Shown here in pieces: positions 15,500-25,150 of a stretch of 38,284 nucleotides of DNA. Position numbers and translations under genes: made by a program. The first letter of the stretch is position 1, and the number at the start of each line of letters is the position of its first letter. The notes below the pieces were generated by a model. The model searched no databases and was not told the origin of the DNA. It saw only the letters and a list, made by a program, of their open reading frames with translations. Source of the DNA: an uncultured Collinsella sp. (lineage in GTDB: Bacteria; Actinomycetota; Coriobacteriia; Coriobacteriales; Coriobacteriaceae); contig CAAECW010000124.1 of the NCBI GenBank assembly GCA_900754445.1, positions 1 through 38,284 of the forward strand, given 5' to 3'.

Positions 15500-16465
15500 C
15501 TAGTATGTCGCCTTGTAACGGTTGACCTTCTCGCGGTAGTCGCGCGTGTCGGCCTCGCGCAGCTTGGTCATGGCATCGCGCTCGTCATCGGACAGGTTCG
15601 TGGGAACCTGCACCTTGATCTCGACAAGCAGTGCACCGGTGCGCCCGCGATGCTTAACGTCAGGCGCACCCATCTCTTTAAAGCGGAACTTCTTGCCCGT
15701 CTGGGTACCCGCGGGCACCTTTAGACGAACCGTCGCACCGCCGGGCGTCGGCACGTCAACCGTGCAGCCAAGCGCCGCCTCATAGACCGAGACCGGTACC
15801 TCCATGGTCACGTCGGCACCTTTACGCTTAAACAGTGGATGCTCCTCCACGTGCGTGGTCACGACCAGGTCGCCGCGCTCGCCGCCGGCAACGCCATACT
15901 CGCCGCGACGCTTGTAGCGTAGCTTGCCGCCGTCGACCGCGCCCGCGGGCACCGAGACCGTAATGGTCTGCTGCTCGCCTGTCGAGGGAATGCGATAGGT
16001 GACCTTGTGCGTCACGCCGCGAAACGCGTCCTCGGCCGTCACATCGACGGTCAGCGACAGGTCGCCGCCCTTGCGAGCACGGCTGCGACCCGCGCCGGCA
16101 CCGGCAGCGCCCGCAGCCCCGGCAAAGCCCGAGCCCCAATCGCTGCCCCAGGCGCCGTTGCCGCTAAAGATGCTGTCGAAGATGTCGCCCCAGCCGCTGG
16201 CACCCGCGCCGGCACCGTAGCCGCCGCCATACGCGCCGCCCGCGCCCGGCATGCCGCCAAACATGAGCATCTGGTCGTACTCTTTGCGCTTCTTCTCGTC
16301 CGAAAGCGTCTCGTAGGCCTCGCTGATCTCCTTGAACTTGGCCTCGTCGCCGCCGGCATCGGGGTGATATTTTTGCGCGAGCTTGCGAAACGCGCTCTTG
16401 ATCTCTTTGTCGGAGGCGCTCTTGGATACGCCCAGGATGTCATAGAAGGTTTTGCCTGCAGCCAT
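15500..16465 (-). CDS. dnaJ: DnaJ/CbpA-type co-chaperone lacking the zinc finger
   Basis: A 321-residue Hsp40 that delivers unfolded proteins to DnaK and stimulates its ATPase. The J-domain is at residues 6-70 with the essential HPD at 34-36. A Gly-rich linker follows (about 69-130, GGAYGGGYGAGAGASG). The C-terminal substrate-binding beta domains follow directly, with no CxxCxGxG repeats. It is thus a class II (CbpA-like) protein, shorter than the usual 370-380 residues of zinc-containing DnaJ. The ATG at 16465 has GGAG nearby. An intrinsic terminator (16535-16564) separates it from grpE, so its level may be set by read-through or by a separate promoter. A GC hairpin (16489-16509) lies in its leader. 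Confidence 0.93.
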   Translation of the reverse strand: MAAGKTFYDILGVSKSASDKEIKSAFRKLAQKYHPDAGGDEAKFKEISEAYETLSDEKKRKEYDQMLMFGGMPGAGGAYGGGYGAGAGASGWGDIFDSIFSGNGAWGSDWGSGFAGAAGAAGAGAGRSRARKGGDLSLTVDVTAEDAFRGVTHKVTYRIPSTGEQQTITVSVPAGAVDGGKLRYKRRGEYGVAGGERGDLVVTTHVEEHPLFKRKGADVTMEVPVSVYEAALGCTVDVPTPGGATVRLKVPAGTQTGKKFRFKEMGAPDVKHRGRTGALLVEIKVQVPTNLSDDERDAMTKLREADTRDYREKVNRYKATY

Positions 16466-16534
16466 CGTAGCTCCTCTCCTGTTTCATCCGCCGCCCAGCG
16501 GGCGGCGGCTCATGCTTTCATATGGCACTAGGCC

Positions 16535-16564
16535 AGAAAAGGCCCCGGGTGTTGCCCCGGGGCC
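16535..16564 (-). terminator. Terminator/attenuator between grpE and dnaJ
   Basis: On the minus strand GGCCCCGGGG, a short loop and CCCGGGGCC are followed by TTTTCT just after the grpE stop. It is strong enough to end most dnaK-grpE transcripts and split the operon into two expression levels. Confidence 0.8.
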
Positions 16565-16572
16565 CTTCTCAA

Positions 16573-17415
16573 TTACTCCTCGGTGCTCTCGGCCGTATCG
16601 GCCGCAGCATCCTCGGGCGCCGCTTCGGGCTCCGGTGCGGGGCGTTTCTCGCCGCCGTAGGTCACCGTCACCATCGCGGAACGCAGGATGCGATCCGCCA
16701 TGCGGTAGCCCTTCTGGTACACGTCGTTGACGGTCTCATCGTACTGCGACGCGTCCTCGACGCGACCCACGGCTTGGTGCTCGAGCGGATCGAACGCCTC
16801 GCCCTTGGGGTCGATGGGCTCAACGCCCTCGTGCGCAAACACATCGAGCAGCTTGGCATGCACCGCGTCGACACCGTCGACGAACTGCTTAAAGTCGTCG
16901 GCAAGCTCCTGGCTGCGGGCATGGTCGATCGCACGCTCGATATCGTCGACCACCGGCAGCAGCGCGGTGACGAGCTTCTCGGTCGCGCGCTCGCGCTCGG
17001 CGATACGCTCATTGGCGGTGCGGCGACGGAAGTTCTCCCAGTCGGCCTGCAGACGGGCGGTGCGCTCGGTGGCGTCCTTTGCCTTGTCCTCGGCGGCCTT
17101 CTGAGCCTCTGCCGCAGCATCGAGCTCGTTGCGCACGTCGGCAAGCTCCTTTTGGGCCTGCTCGAACTTGAGCTTAAAGTCGTTGTCGGCGGCTTCCTCA
17201 CCGGCGCGGATAGCGGCTTCCACCATCTCGTCCTCGGTCATCGTCGCCTCCTTGTTGGAATCCTCTACCTGGTTCTCGGCAGCCTCGGCGGCCGGGGCCT
17301 CGTTGGCCTCGGTATCGTCTGCGGCCTCTACGGGAATCTTCACGTCCTTCTCCTCAGAGTCAACGGGGGCGGCGCCAGCGGCGGCCGCCTCCGTGCGAGC
17401 TTTACGGGCGGACAT
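16573..17415 (-). CDS. grpE: Nucleotide exchange factor GrpE
   Basis: A 280-residue DnaK co-chaperone that releases ADP. An unusually long acidic, Ala/Glu-rich N-terminal tail covers residues 1-75. The long coiled coil at about 80-155 follows, then the helix with LQADWENFRRRTANER, and the C-terminal beta-domain with the family pattern EGVEPIDPKGEAFDP...HQAVG...V..VYQKGYRMADRILRSAMV. The extra acidic C-terminal tail (PEPEAAPEDAAADTAESTEE) is low-complexity. The ATG at 17415 lies two bases after the dnaK stop, so the two are translated as a pair. Confidence 0.96.
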   Translation of the reverse strand: MSARKARTEAAAAGAAPVDSEEKDVKIPVEAADDTEANEAPAAEAAENQVEDSNKEATMTEDEMVEAAIRAGEEAADNDFKLKFEQAQKELADVRNELDAAAEAQKAAEDKAKDATERTARLQADWENFRRRTANERIAERERATEKLVTALLPVVDDIERAIDHARSQELADDFKQFVDGVDAVHAKLLDVFAHEGVEPIDPKGEAFDPLEHQAVGRVEDASQYDETVNDVYQKGYRMADRILRSAMVTVTYGGEKRPAPEPEAAPEDAAADTAESTEE

Positions 17416-17417
17416 GA

Positions 17418-19310
<1,893 letters not shown>

Positions 19311-19419
19311 TAGAAATTCCCTCTCTCTTGTGCGTTTGCACCGACTCGGCGGTCTGCCGAGCGGTGTTTCGGCTTGTCTTTCAGGATGTAGTGTATCCCC
19401 TTATGGGCCGGAATATACA

Positions 19420-19446
19420 AAATCTAAGTCAATTCATATAAGATTT
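19420..19446 (-). promoter_or_regulatory. Shared heat-shock promoter/operator dyad (dnaK copy)
   Basis: AAATCTAAGTC-N5-ATATAAGATTT, preceded on the plus strand by TATACA, 110 bases before the dnaK start. Outside the 5-base centre it is identical to 5120-5146 before clpB. The GACTTAGATTT(T)GTATA read on the minus strand could also be part of the promoter itself. Confidence 0.65.
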
Positions 19447-19571
19447 CTTATTGCCGAGAGTTTAGGTTCGCAAATACGCAGGTAGACGCACTGTTTGAGT
19501 TCTCGGCAAATCTATTGAGATCTATGTAGAGATGGCTGAGGCTTGGGTCTGGAACCCCTCGGGATGGCCTT

Positions 19572-19743
19572 GCGGAAAGCAAATCCCGGTTTGAGCGTGA
19601 ATTCCGGGCTGCAGTTTCCGCAACCAAGGCCCTCGGGAAAATAGATCCCAGTCTGAGTGTGGATTCTGGGTCGCAGTTTCCGCCAGAGGGCTCGACCGGA
19701 AAGCGCGACCCGTTTTGGACGCCAATTCTGAGTTGCGCTTTCC
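19572..19743. repeat. Array of three palindromes at exact 62-bp period (locus I)
   Basis: Three units, 19572-19621, 19634-19682 and 19696-19743, share the plan GGAAA-GC-ATCCCG ... CGGGTCGCAGTTTCC. Their GGAAA cores start at equal 62-base intervals. The same family in the same three-unit, 62-base arrangement lies at 34515-34686. The array fills most of the non-coding gap between dnaK and ferredoxin. The remaining bases of 19447-19967 show only the presumed ferredoxin promoter. Confidence 0.85.
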
Positions 19744-19967
19744 AGAAGCTCGCTAAATAGCTCAATATTTCAAGTCACCTTTAGCTAACATTTACGCAGC
19801 TCAACGGCCCCACCTGCACGTTTTTTAGTAAACCTTGGCATACTCGGCGAACGGTATGAAGATGCCGGTCAGAGGGTATTGCAAACGGTCGCTCCCGTGG
19901 TATGTTTTTGCCCGAATCAAACCGGCGCGCATCGCCTGTAGCGTCGGTCAACAGAGAGGAAACTACC

Positions 19968-20153
19968 ATGGCTCATCCCGTAATTGATGCCGACGAGTGC
20001 ATCGCTTGTGGCGTTTGCGTCGACTCCTGCCCCGCTGGCGTTCTGGAGCTCCAGGACGTCGCTACCGTCGCTGACGAGGACTCCTGCGTCGCCTGTGGCG
20101 CTTGCCAGGACGCTTGCCCCGCTGGCGCGATCACCGAGATCGTCGAGGAGTAA
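19968..20153 (+). CDS. Small 2[4Fe-4S] ferredoxin
   Basis: A 61-residue clostridial-type ferredoxin, a low-potential electron carrier in the cytosol. Two CxxCxxCxxxC(P) motifs are present: C11, C14, C17, C21 and C40, C43, C46, C50. These would bind two cubane clusters, with cross-ligation of the fourth cysteine. The start is ATG 19968 (MAHPVIDADE) with AGAGGA upstream. The gene is monocistronic and ends at a strong bidirectional terminator. In anaerobic Coriobacteriia such ferredoxins typically serve pyruvate:ferredoxin oxidoreductase and hydrogenases; the hydrogenase-maturation genes here fit that, but no partner is adjacent. Confidence 0.96.
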   Translation: MAHPVIDADECIACGVCVDSCPAGVLELQDVATVADEDSCVACGACQDACPAGAITEIVEE

Positions 20154-20192
20154 CAACTCCCCCACCTGCACACTCAAAAGTACACCGTGCAC

Positions 20193-20232
20193 AAAAAAGG
20201 AGGCCTCCGCATCGCCGCGGAGGCCTCCTTTT
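20193..20232. terminator. Bidirectional terminator between ferredoxin and niaR
   Basis: A perfect 12-bp stem (GGAGGCCTCCGC at 20199-20210, GCGGAGGCCTCC at 20217-20228) is flanked by an A-run and a T-run, serving both converging transcripts. Confidence 0.9.
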
Positions 20233-20267
20233 GCATTCGTGGGCAGCTAATTGGGGACAGTGTCGGG

Positions 20268-20813
20268 CTAGGACAAATCATCCTCGTAGGGCATTAAATC
20301 GGCTAGGTAGCCTTTCTCCTTGAGCATGGCCTCGATCTCGTCGAGGGTTTGCTCATCCTCCGCCGCAATGCGATGGAAGTGATAGCCGCTCGTCACCGTT
20401 AGCAGCGGAAAGCTCTTGCCACTCTCGATATCGCGCAGATAGCGCTCAACATCGCGACGGTTGCGGATGTCCAGGTCGGCCGTGATCTTGCCGTACACAC
20501 GATGGTTGACGATCACGTTGAGCACGGCGCCACCCGCGTCGACGATACTCGTAAGCTCGTCGCCCGCCTGCTCCACACTGTGGCGCACCTTAACAAGACG
20601 CGTGGGCACGGCGGGGCTGCTGGGGGCCTCCTGCAGCACGTAGCCGCGATTGGTCGCCACGATATCGTGCCCATCGGCGCGCAGCAGGGCGATGTCCTGC
20701 ACCACGATCTGACGGCTCACACCCACCTCGCGGGCAAGCGCGCTGCCCGATACGGGCCCCTTGGCCCCCTCGAGCACGGCCATGATGGCACGGCGACGCT
20801 CGCGGGCGTCCAT
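20268..20813 (-). CDS. niaR: NAD biosynthesis repressor NiaR (3H domain)
   Basis: A 181-residue niacin-responsive repressor. An HTH_11 winged helix is at about residues 5-60 (SGSALAREVGVSRQIVVQDIALLRADG). The 3H domain follows and binds metal and nicotinic acid; its histidines are visible as H78 (VRHSVEQ), H104 (IVNHRVYG), and H145 and H147 (GYHFHRI). Its start overlaps the nadC stop by one base (TAATG), so the two are translationally coupled. Being the last gene of nadA-nadB-nadC-niaR, it should repress its own operon through the dyad at 24177-24220. Confidence 0.94.
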   Translation of the reverse strand: MDARERRRAIMAVLEGAKGPVSGSALAREVGVSRQIVVQDIALLRADGHDIVATNRGYVLQEAPSSPAVPTRLVKVRHSVEQAGDELTSIVDAGGAVLNVIVNHRVYGKITADLDIRNRRDVERYLRDIESGKSFPLLTVTSGYHFHRIAAEDEQTLDEIEAMLKEKGYLADLMPYEDDLS

Positions 20814-21673
20814 TATTTACCGTCCAACAGACGCAGGTGCTTGAGCGAGAGGTCGAGAATCGGCGCAGAGTGTGTCAACGCCCCCGAGCTAATAAAGTCA
20901 ACGCCCAGGTCGGCGAGCGCGCGGATATTGTTGGCATCCACGTTGCCCGAGCACTCGGTCTTGGCACGGCCGGCGATAAGCTCAATCGCTGCAGCCATGT
21001 CGTCGTGGGTCATGTTGTCGAACATGATGATGTCGGCGCCGGCCTCCACGGCCTCGCGCACCATGTCCAGGTTCTCGCACTCGATCTCGACCGTCGTGGT
21101 AAACGATGCGTGGGCGCGCGCCATCTCGATCGCGCGCGTCACGCCACCGGCGGCATCGATGTGGTTGTCCTTGAGCATGACGGCCGTCGACAGGTTGTAG
21201 CGGTGGTTGCTGCCGCCGCCAATCTCAACCGCCGCCTTCTCAAACACGCGCATGCCCGGCGTGGTCTTGCGCGTGTCGACGAGCACGGTCTTGGTTCCCT
21301 CGAGCGCCGCGGCCATGCCGTGCGTGTAGGTAGCGATGCCGCTCATGCGCTGCAGGTAGTTGAGTGCCACGCGCTCGCCCGAAAGCAGCACGCGCGCGTC
21401 GCCGCGCACCTGGCCCACGTGGTCGCCGGCATGCACCTCGTCACCGTCGGCAACATCAAACAGCACCGAGCTCTGCGAATCCAGCAGCTCAAAGGTGCGA
21501 GCGAACACATCCAGGCCGGCGATGATGCCATCGGCTTTGGCGATAAGCTCCACCGTGGCAGGGCGCGCCGTGGGACACACGCTCGCCGTGCTCACGTCCT
21601 CAAAGGTAATGTCCTCGCGCAGAGCCTGCAGAATCAGATCATCGACGACAAGCTTCATGGTAATGAGATTCAT
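20813..21673 (-). CDS. nadC: Nicotinate-nucleotide pyrophosphorylase (quinolinate phosphoribosyltransferase)
   Basis: A 286-residue enzyme converting quinolinate and PRPP to nicotinate mononucleotide, the third step of de novo NAD synthesis. Family motifs include EDITFEDVST near the start, SGIATYTHGM, LVDTRKTTPGMR (substrate-binding Arg/Lys), GGSNHRYNLSTAVMLKDNH, VEIECENLDMVREAVEAGADIIMFDNM and the C-terminal ISSGALTHSAPILDLSLKHL. Full length. The ATG at 21673 comes four bases after the nadB stop, and the end of nadB (GGAGGAG) provides its ribosome binding site. It overlaps niaR by one base. Confidence 0.97.
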   Translation of the reverse strand: MNLITMKLVVDDLILQALREDITFEDVSTASVCPTARPATVELIAKADGIIAGLDVFARTFELLDSQSSVLFDVADGDEVHAGDHVGQVRGDARVLLSGERVALNYLQRMSGIATYTHGMAAALEGTKTVLVDTRKTTPGMRVFEKAAVEIGGGSNHRYNLSTAVMLKDNHIDAAGGVTRAIEMARAHASFTTTVEIECENLDMVREAVEAGADIIMFDNMTHDDMAAAIELIAGRAKTECSGNVDANNIRALADLGVDFISSGALTHSAPILDLSLKHLRLLDGK

Positions 21674-21676
21674 GGT

Positions 21677-23053
21677 CTACTCCTCCACGGCCTGCGTGCC
21701 GGCGGCACGGGCCAAATCATCGATTGCCAGAGGGTCGGCGCCCAGGGCGCGATGACGGCCATCGAGCGCGGGATCGCCCGCCTGCTCCACGGCCAGCGAC
21801 TCGCCGGTACGCATGTACCACGCGGCGCGACGACCCCAGACCAGCGCCTCGAGCAGGCTGTTTGATGCAAGGCGGTTCTTGCCGTGAACGCCGTTGCAAG
21901 CCGTCTCGCCCGCGGCGTAGAGCTCGGGCATCGAGGTGCGGCCGTCCTTGTCGACCCACACGCCGCCCATAAAGTAGTGCTGCGTCGGCGTAACGGGAAT
22001 GGGCTCGTCCAAGATGTCGCGGCCGTCCTCAAGGCAGCGCGCACGAATGTTGGCAAAATGTCCGGTCACCACATCGCGCTCGACGGGGGCAAAGCTCAGC
22101 CACTCGTGCTCGGTACCGTCCTGCTTCATCTGCTCGCGAATAGCGGCGGCGACCACATCGCGCGGCTGAAGCTCGTCGGTAAAGCGCTCACCGGCGGCGT
22201 TGAGCAAAATCGCGCCCTCGCCGCGGCAGCTCTCGCTGATCAGGAAGGTGCGGCCCGGCTGTGGCGAGAACAGTCCCGTGGGGTGGATCTGCACGTAGTC
22301 CAGATGCTCCATCTTAATGCCATGCTCCTGAGCGATGTAGCAGGCATCGCCCGTGAGCTGCGGGTAGTTAGTCGAATGGTCGTATACGCCGCCGATACCG
22401 CCCGTCGCCCACAGCGTGTGGCGGGCATGGATCTTAAACGGCTCGCCGGCATGCACGCCCTCGGCGGCATTTACCAGCTCGTCGGCGGGGCGAACCGAGT
22501 TGCCCTCGTCCACGGGAACGGCGACAACGCCGGTACACACCGTGGCGCCATCACGCTCGCCCGTTAGGATGTCGGTCATGGCCACGTGCTCCAAAATCTG
22601 CACGTTGTCCAGCTTGCGGACGGCCTGGAGCAGCTTAGTCGTGATCTCCTTGCCGGTGATGTCGGCATGGAAGGCGATGCGCGGACGGCTATGCGCGCCC
22701 TCGCGGGTAAAGTCGAGGCTGCCGTCAGCCCTGCGCTCAAAATCCACGCCCATGGCCAGCAGGTCGTTGATGACCGAGCGGCTCGAGCGAATCATGATGT
22801 CGACGCTCTCGCGGCGGTTCTCGTAGTGGCCGGCGTGCATGGTGTCCTCAAAGAAGGCATCGTAGTCCGAGCCTTCGGGCAGCACGCAAATGCCGCCCTG
22901 CGCGAGCATCGAATCGCACTCATCGACCGCGCCCTTGGAGAGCATGATCACGCGCGTGCTCGCCGGCAGGTTGAGAGCCGCGTACAAGCCCGCTACGCCG
23001 CAGCCGGCAATAACGACGTCGCACTCCATGTCGGGGTATTGTTTGGTTTCCAC
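21677..23053 (-). CDS. nadB: L-aspartate oxidase
   Basis: A 458-residue FAD enzyme oxidising L-aspartate to iminoaspartate for NadA. The FAD-binding GCGVAGLYAALN motif lies near the N-terminus. HSRPRIAFHADITGKEI, the substrate-loop region SESCRGEGAILLN, and GGVWVDKDGRTSMPELYAAGETACNGVHGKNRLASNS (flavin clamp; named here by its ends) are all typical. The GTG at 23053 (ETKQYPDMECDVV) follows GAGAGGA; an in-frame ATG at 23098 has a poor site and would overlap the spacer after nadA. In anaerobes fumarate is probably the electron acceptor. It is the second gene of the nad operon. Confidence 0.96.
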   Translation of the reverse strand: METKQYPDMECDVVIAGCGVAGLYAALNLPASTRVIMLSKGAVDECDSMLAQGGICVLPEGSDYDAFFEDTMHAGHYENRRESVDIMIRSSRSVINDLLAMGVDFERRADGSLDFTREGAHSRPRIAFHADITGKEITTKLLQAVRKLDNVQILEHVAMTDILTGERDGATVCTGVVAVPVDEGNSVRPADELVNAAEGVHAGEPFKIHARHTLWATGGIGGVYDHSTNYPQLTGDACYIAQEHGIKMEHLDYVQIHPTGLFSPQPGRTFLISESCRGEGAILLNAAGERFTDELQPRDVVAAAIREQMKQDGTEHEWLSFAPVERDVVTGHFANIRARCLEDGRDILDEPIPVTPTQHYFMGGVWVDKDGRTSMPELYAAGETACNGVHGKNRLASNSLLEALVWGRRAAWYMRTGESLAVEQAGDPALDGRHRALGADPLAIDDLARAAGTQAVEE

Positions 23054-23109
23054 AGGAATCCTCTCCCTTGTAATGTGGCATAAGGGACTGCCCCTCATGT
23101 CACATCGTT

Positions 23110-24135
23110 CTAACGCGCCGCGTACTCGAGCATGCGGTCGAGCGTGAGTTTAGCCTGGTCGGCAGCCTCGTCCGACACGCCGATCTGCACCTCGCCCTCG
23201 CCCGTCTCCAGGCAGCGCACGAGCTTTTCGAGCGTGATGAGATCCATGTTGACGCAGGTGGGCTGCACCGCGGGGAAGTAGAACTTCTTGCCAGTGCCCT
23301 GGCAGCGGCGCTCGAGCTCGTAGAGCACGCCGCGGACCGTCACGATAATGAACTCGCTCGCGTCGGACTCCTCGGCATACCTGATGATGCCGGCGGTGGA
23401 GCCGATGTAGTCGGCCTCGGCCAGGACGTCGGCCTTGCACTCGGGGTGCGCCAGCACGAGCGCGTCGGGGTGGGCCTCCGTCGCGTCGACGATCTGCTCG
23501 ACGGTGATGATGTGATGGCGCGGGCAGTAGCCGTTGTTGAGGATGACGTGCTTTTGCGGCACCTGCTCGGCTACGAAGCGGCCCAGGTTTTGGTCGGGAA
23601 TGAACAGGATATGCTGCTGCGGCAGCTCGGACACGATCTTGACGGCGTTGGAGCTGGTGACACACACATCGCTCCAGCTCTTGATCTCGACCGTGGAGTT
23701 GACGTAGCAGACCACGGCAAGGTCGTCACCGTACTCGGCGCGGGCGGCGTCGACCGTCTCGCGCTTGACCATGTGCGCCATGGGGCAGTCCGCGCCCGGC
23801 TCGGGCAGCAGCACGGTCTTGGTGGGGTTGAGCAGCTTGGCGCTCTCGCCCATAAACTCCACGCCGCACAGCACGATAGTCTGCTGCGGCAGACTCTTGG
23901 CAAGCTTTGCCAGGTAGAAGCTGTCGCCGACGTAATCGGCCACAGCCTGCACCTCGGGCGCCACGTAATAGTGCGCCAGGATCACCGCGTCACGTTGGGT
24001 TTTTAGTTGCTGAATGGCCTCGACGAGCTCTGCGGGCACCAGTGCCGCACGCTCCGTTGCCGTCGTTGCCGATGCCAGGCCGGCCGCGATATCGCGTGCA
24101 AGCTCCGACGCATCCATGTTCGCGCTCTGTGCCAT
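23110..24135 (-). CDS. nadA: Quinolinate synthase A
   Basis: A 341-residue [4Fe-4S] enzyme condensing iminoaspartate with dihydroxyacetone phosphate to quinolinate. The three expected cluster cysteines are C90 (VLCGVEFMGE), C204 (NNGYCPRHH) and C294 (QPTCVNM). HPEC at 230-233 and STAGIIRY are further family motifs, and AHYYVAPEVQ near residue 54 is the substrate-site start. The ATG at 24135 follows GAGAGGGG at five bases; the TTG one codon earlier is less likely. First gene of the nad operon, immediately downstream of the inverted repeat at 24177-24220. Confidence 0.97.
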   Translation of the reverse strand: MAQSANMDASELARDIAAGLASATTATERAALVPAELVEAIQQLKTQRDAVILAHYYVAPEVQAVADYVGDSFYLAKLAKSLPQQTIVLCGVEFMGESAKLLNPTKTVLLPEPGADCPMAHMVKRETVDAARAEYGDDLAVVCYVNSTVEIKSWSDVCVTSSNAVKIVSELPQQHILFIPDQNLGRFVAEQVPQKHVILNNGYCPRHHIITVEQIVDATEAHPDALVLAHPECKADVLAEADYIGSTAGIIRYAEESDASEFIIVTVRGVLYELERRCQGTGKKFYFPAVQPTCVNMDLITLEKLVRCLETGEGEVQIGVSDEAADQAKLTLDRMLEYAAR

Positions 24136-24176
24136 CAAGGCCCCTCTCTTTTGGCGAATCTTGGGGCTTTAGTATG

Positions 24177-24220
24177 ACACCTAGGTTTACAGCTGACAAG
24201 ACAGCTGTAAACCTAGGTGT
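24177..24220 (-). promoter_or_regulatory. Perfect 19-bp inverted repeat, probable NiaR operator
   Basis: ACACCTAGGTTTACAGCTG (24177-24195), a six-base spacer and the exact reverse complement (24202-24220) lie about 42 bases before nadA. The TTTACA..TG half-site resembles NiaR sites reported in Firmicutes and Thermotogales, and niaR ends this operon. Assignment to NiaR is inference; the symmetry is plain in the sequence. The 200 bases from here to 24427 hold no convincing gene. Confidence 0.75.
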
Positions 24221-24427
24221 AAAGTTGAAATAAAGATTCAATCATGTGGCAGGTCCATTTTCGAACTGGCAAGCTGAGGATAGCCGGGCTTTCGATAGCG
24301 CAGGAGGCATCTTTCGCCACCGCAACACCGCTTGGCGCGAGCTGCACGCCGTGAGGCGCAAACGGTCCGCACCCCCGCAAGCGGCGCGTGCCCGATGTGG
24401 CAAAATCGAACTACTTAAGGGGGCCGA

Positions 24428-25150
24428 ATGCTCAAGATTATTGCCTGCGACGATGATGTCGCTTTTCTAGATAGACTGCACCGGATGATCGACCGTTGGT
24501 CGACCGAGACGGGCACGGCGGTCGATGTTGCGCTCGTCACGCGCGGCGAGGACCTGCTGGCCCGCCATGCCGCATCGCGCGCCGACATCATCTTGCTCGA
24601 TATGATCATGCCGCTCGTCAACGGCATGGACACCGCACGCGAACTGCGCCAGGCCGACACCGCCGTGCGCCTGGTGTTCCTCACCTCGTCGCCCGAGTTC
24701 GCGCTGGAATCCTACGAGGTCCGCGCCTTCGACTATCTGCTCAAGCCCGTGACTTACGAACGCCTGGCGCAGCTGCTCGACGAGCTTTCGAGCATGCGCC
24801 CGGCGGCAACCGACGAGCTCGTGATCAAAACTTCCTTTGGCTACCACGCCCTGCGCCTGTCCGACATCGAATATGCCGAGGCGCGCAACAAGCACGTGGT
24901 CTTCCATCTGCGCGACGGACGCGATATCGAGGCACTCGAGTCGTTCCGCAGCGTCGAGGGCCGCTTGGAGCAAAACGCAGTCTTCTTTAAATGCCACCGC
25001 AGCTACCAGGTCAACCTGCGCAATATCGATCACTTTGACCGCACGGACATCGTCATGCGCTCGGGTGCGTGCATCCCGCTTTCGCGCAGCTGCAAGCAGG
25101 GATTCCAAGACGCCTACTTTGCGGTTCGCTTTGAGGGTGGGGGACACTGA
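24428..25150 (+). CDS. LytTR-family response regulator
   Basis: A 240-residue AgrA/LytR-type regulator. The receiver domain (1-120) has the acidic pocket CDDD at 7-10, the phospho-acceptor D58 in ILLDMIMP, VFLTSS, and the conserved Lys in YLLKPV. The LytTR DNA-binding domain covers about 130-235 (KTSFGYHALRLSDIEYAEARNKHVVF ... FKCHRSYQVNLRNID; named by its ends). The ATG at 24428 follows AAGGGGG. Its TGA overlaps the ATG of the kinase gene by one base, so the pair is translationally coupled. No target genes or export/peptide genes lie beside it. Confidence 0.93.
   Translation: MLKIIACDDDVAFLDRLHRMIDRWSTETGTAVDVALVTRGEDLLARHAASRADIILLDMIMPLVNGMDTARELRQADTAVRLVFLTSSPEFALESYEVRAFDYLLKPVTYERLAQLLDELSSMRPAATDELVIKTSFGYHALRLSDIEYAEARNKHVVFHLRDGRDIEALESFRSVEGRLEQNAVFFKCHRSYQVNLRNIDHFDRTDIVMRSGACIPLSRSCKQGFQDAYFAVRFEGGGH

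Noticed and set aside
20837..21865. Open frame (342 codons) on the plus strand
   Set aside because: Antisense to nadC and nadB, which have complete family motifs.
24246..24427. Peptide pheromone precursor gene before the LytTR/kinase pair
   Set aside because: A GTG frame exists, but without a good ribosome binding site, a leader or AgrD-like features, and it runs into the regulator gene.
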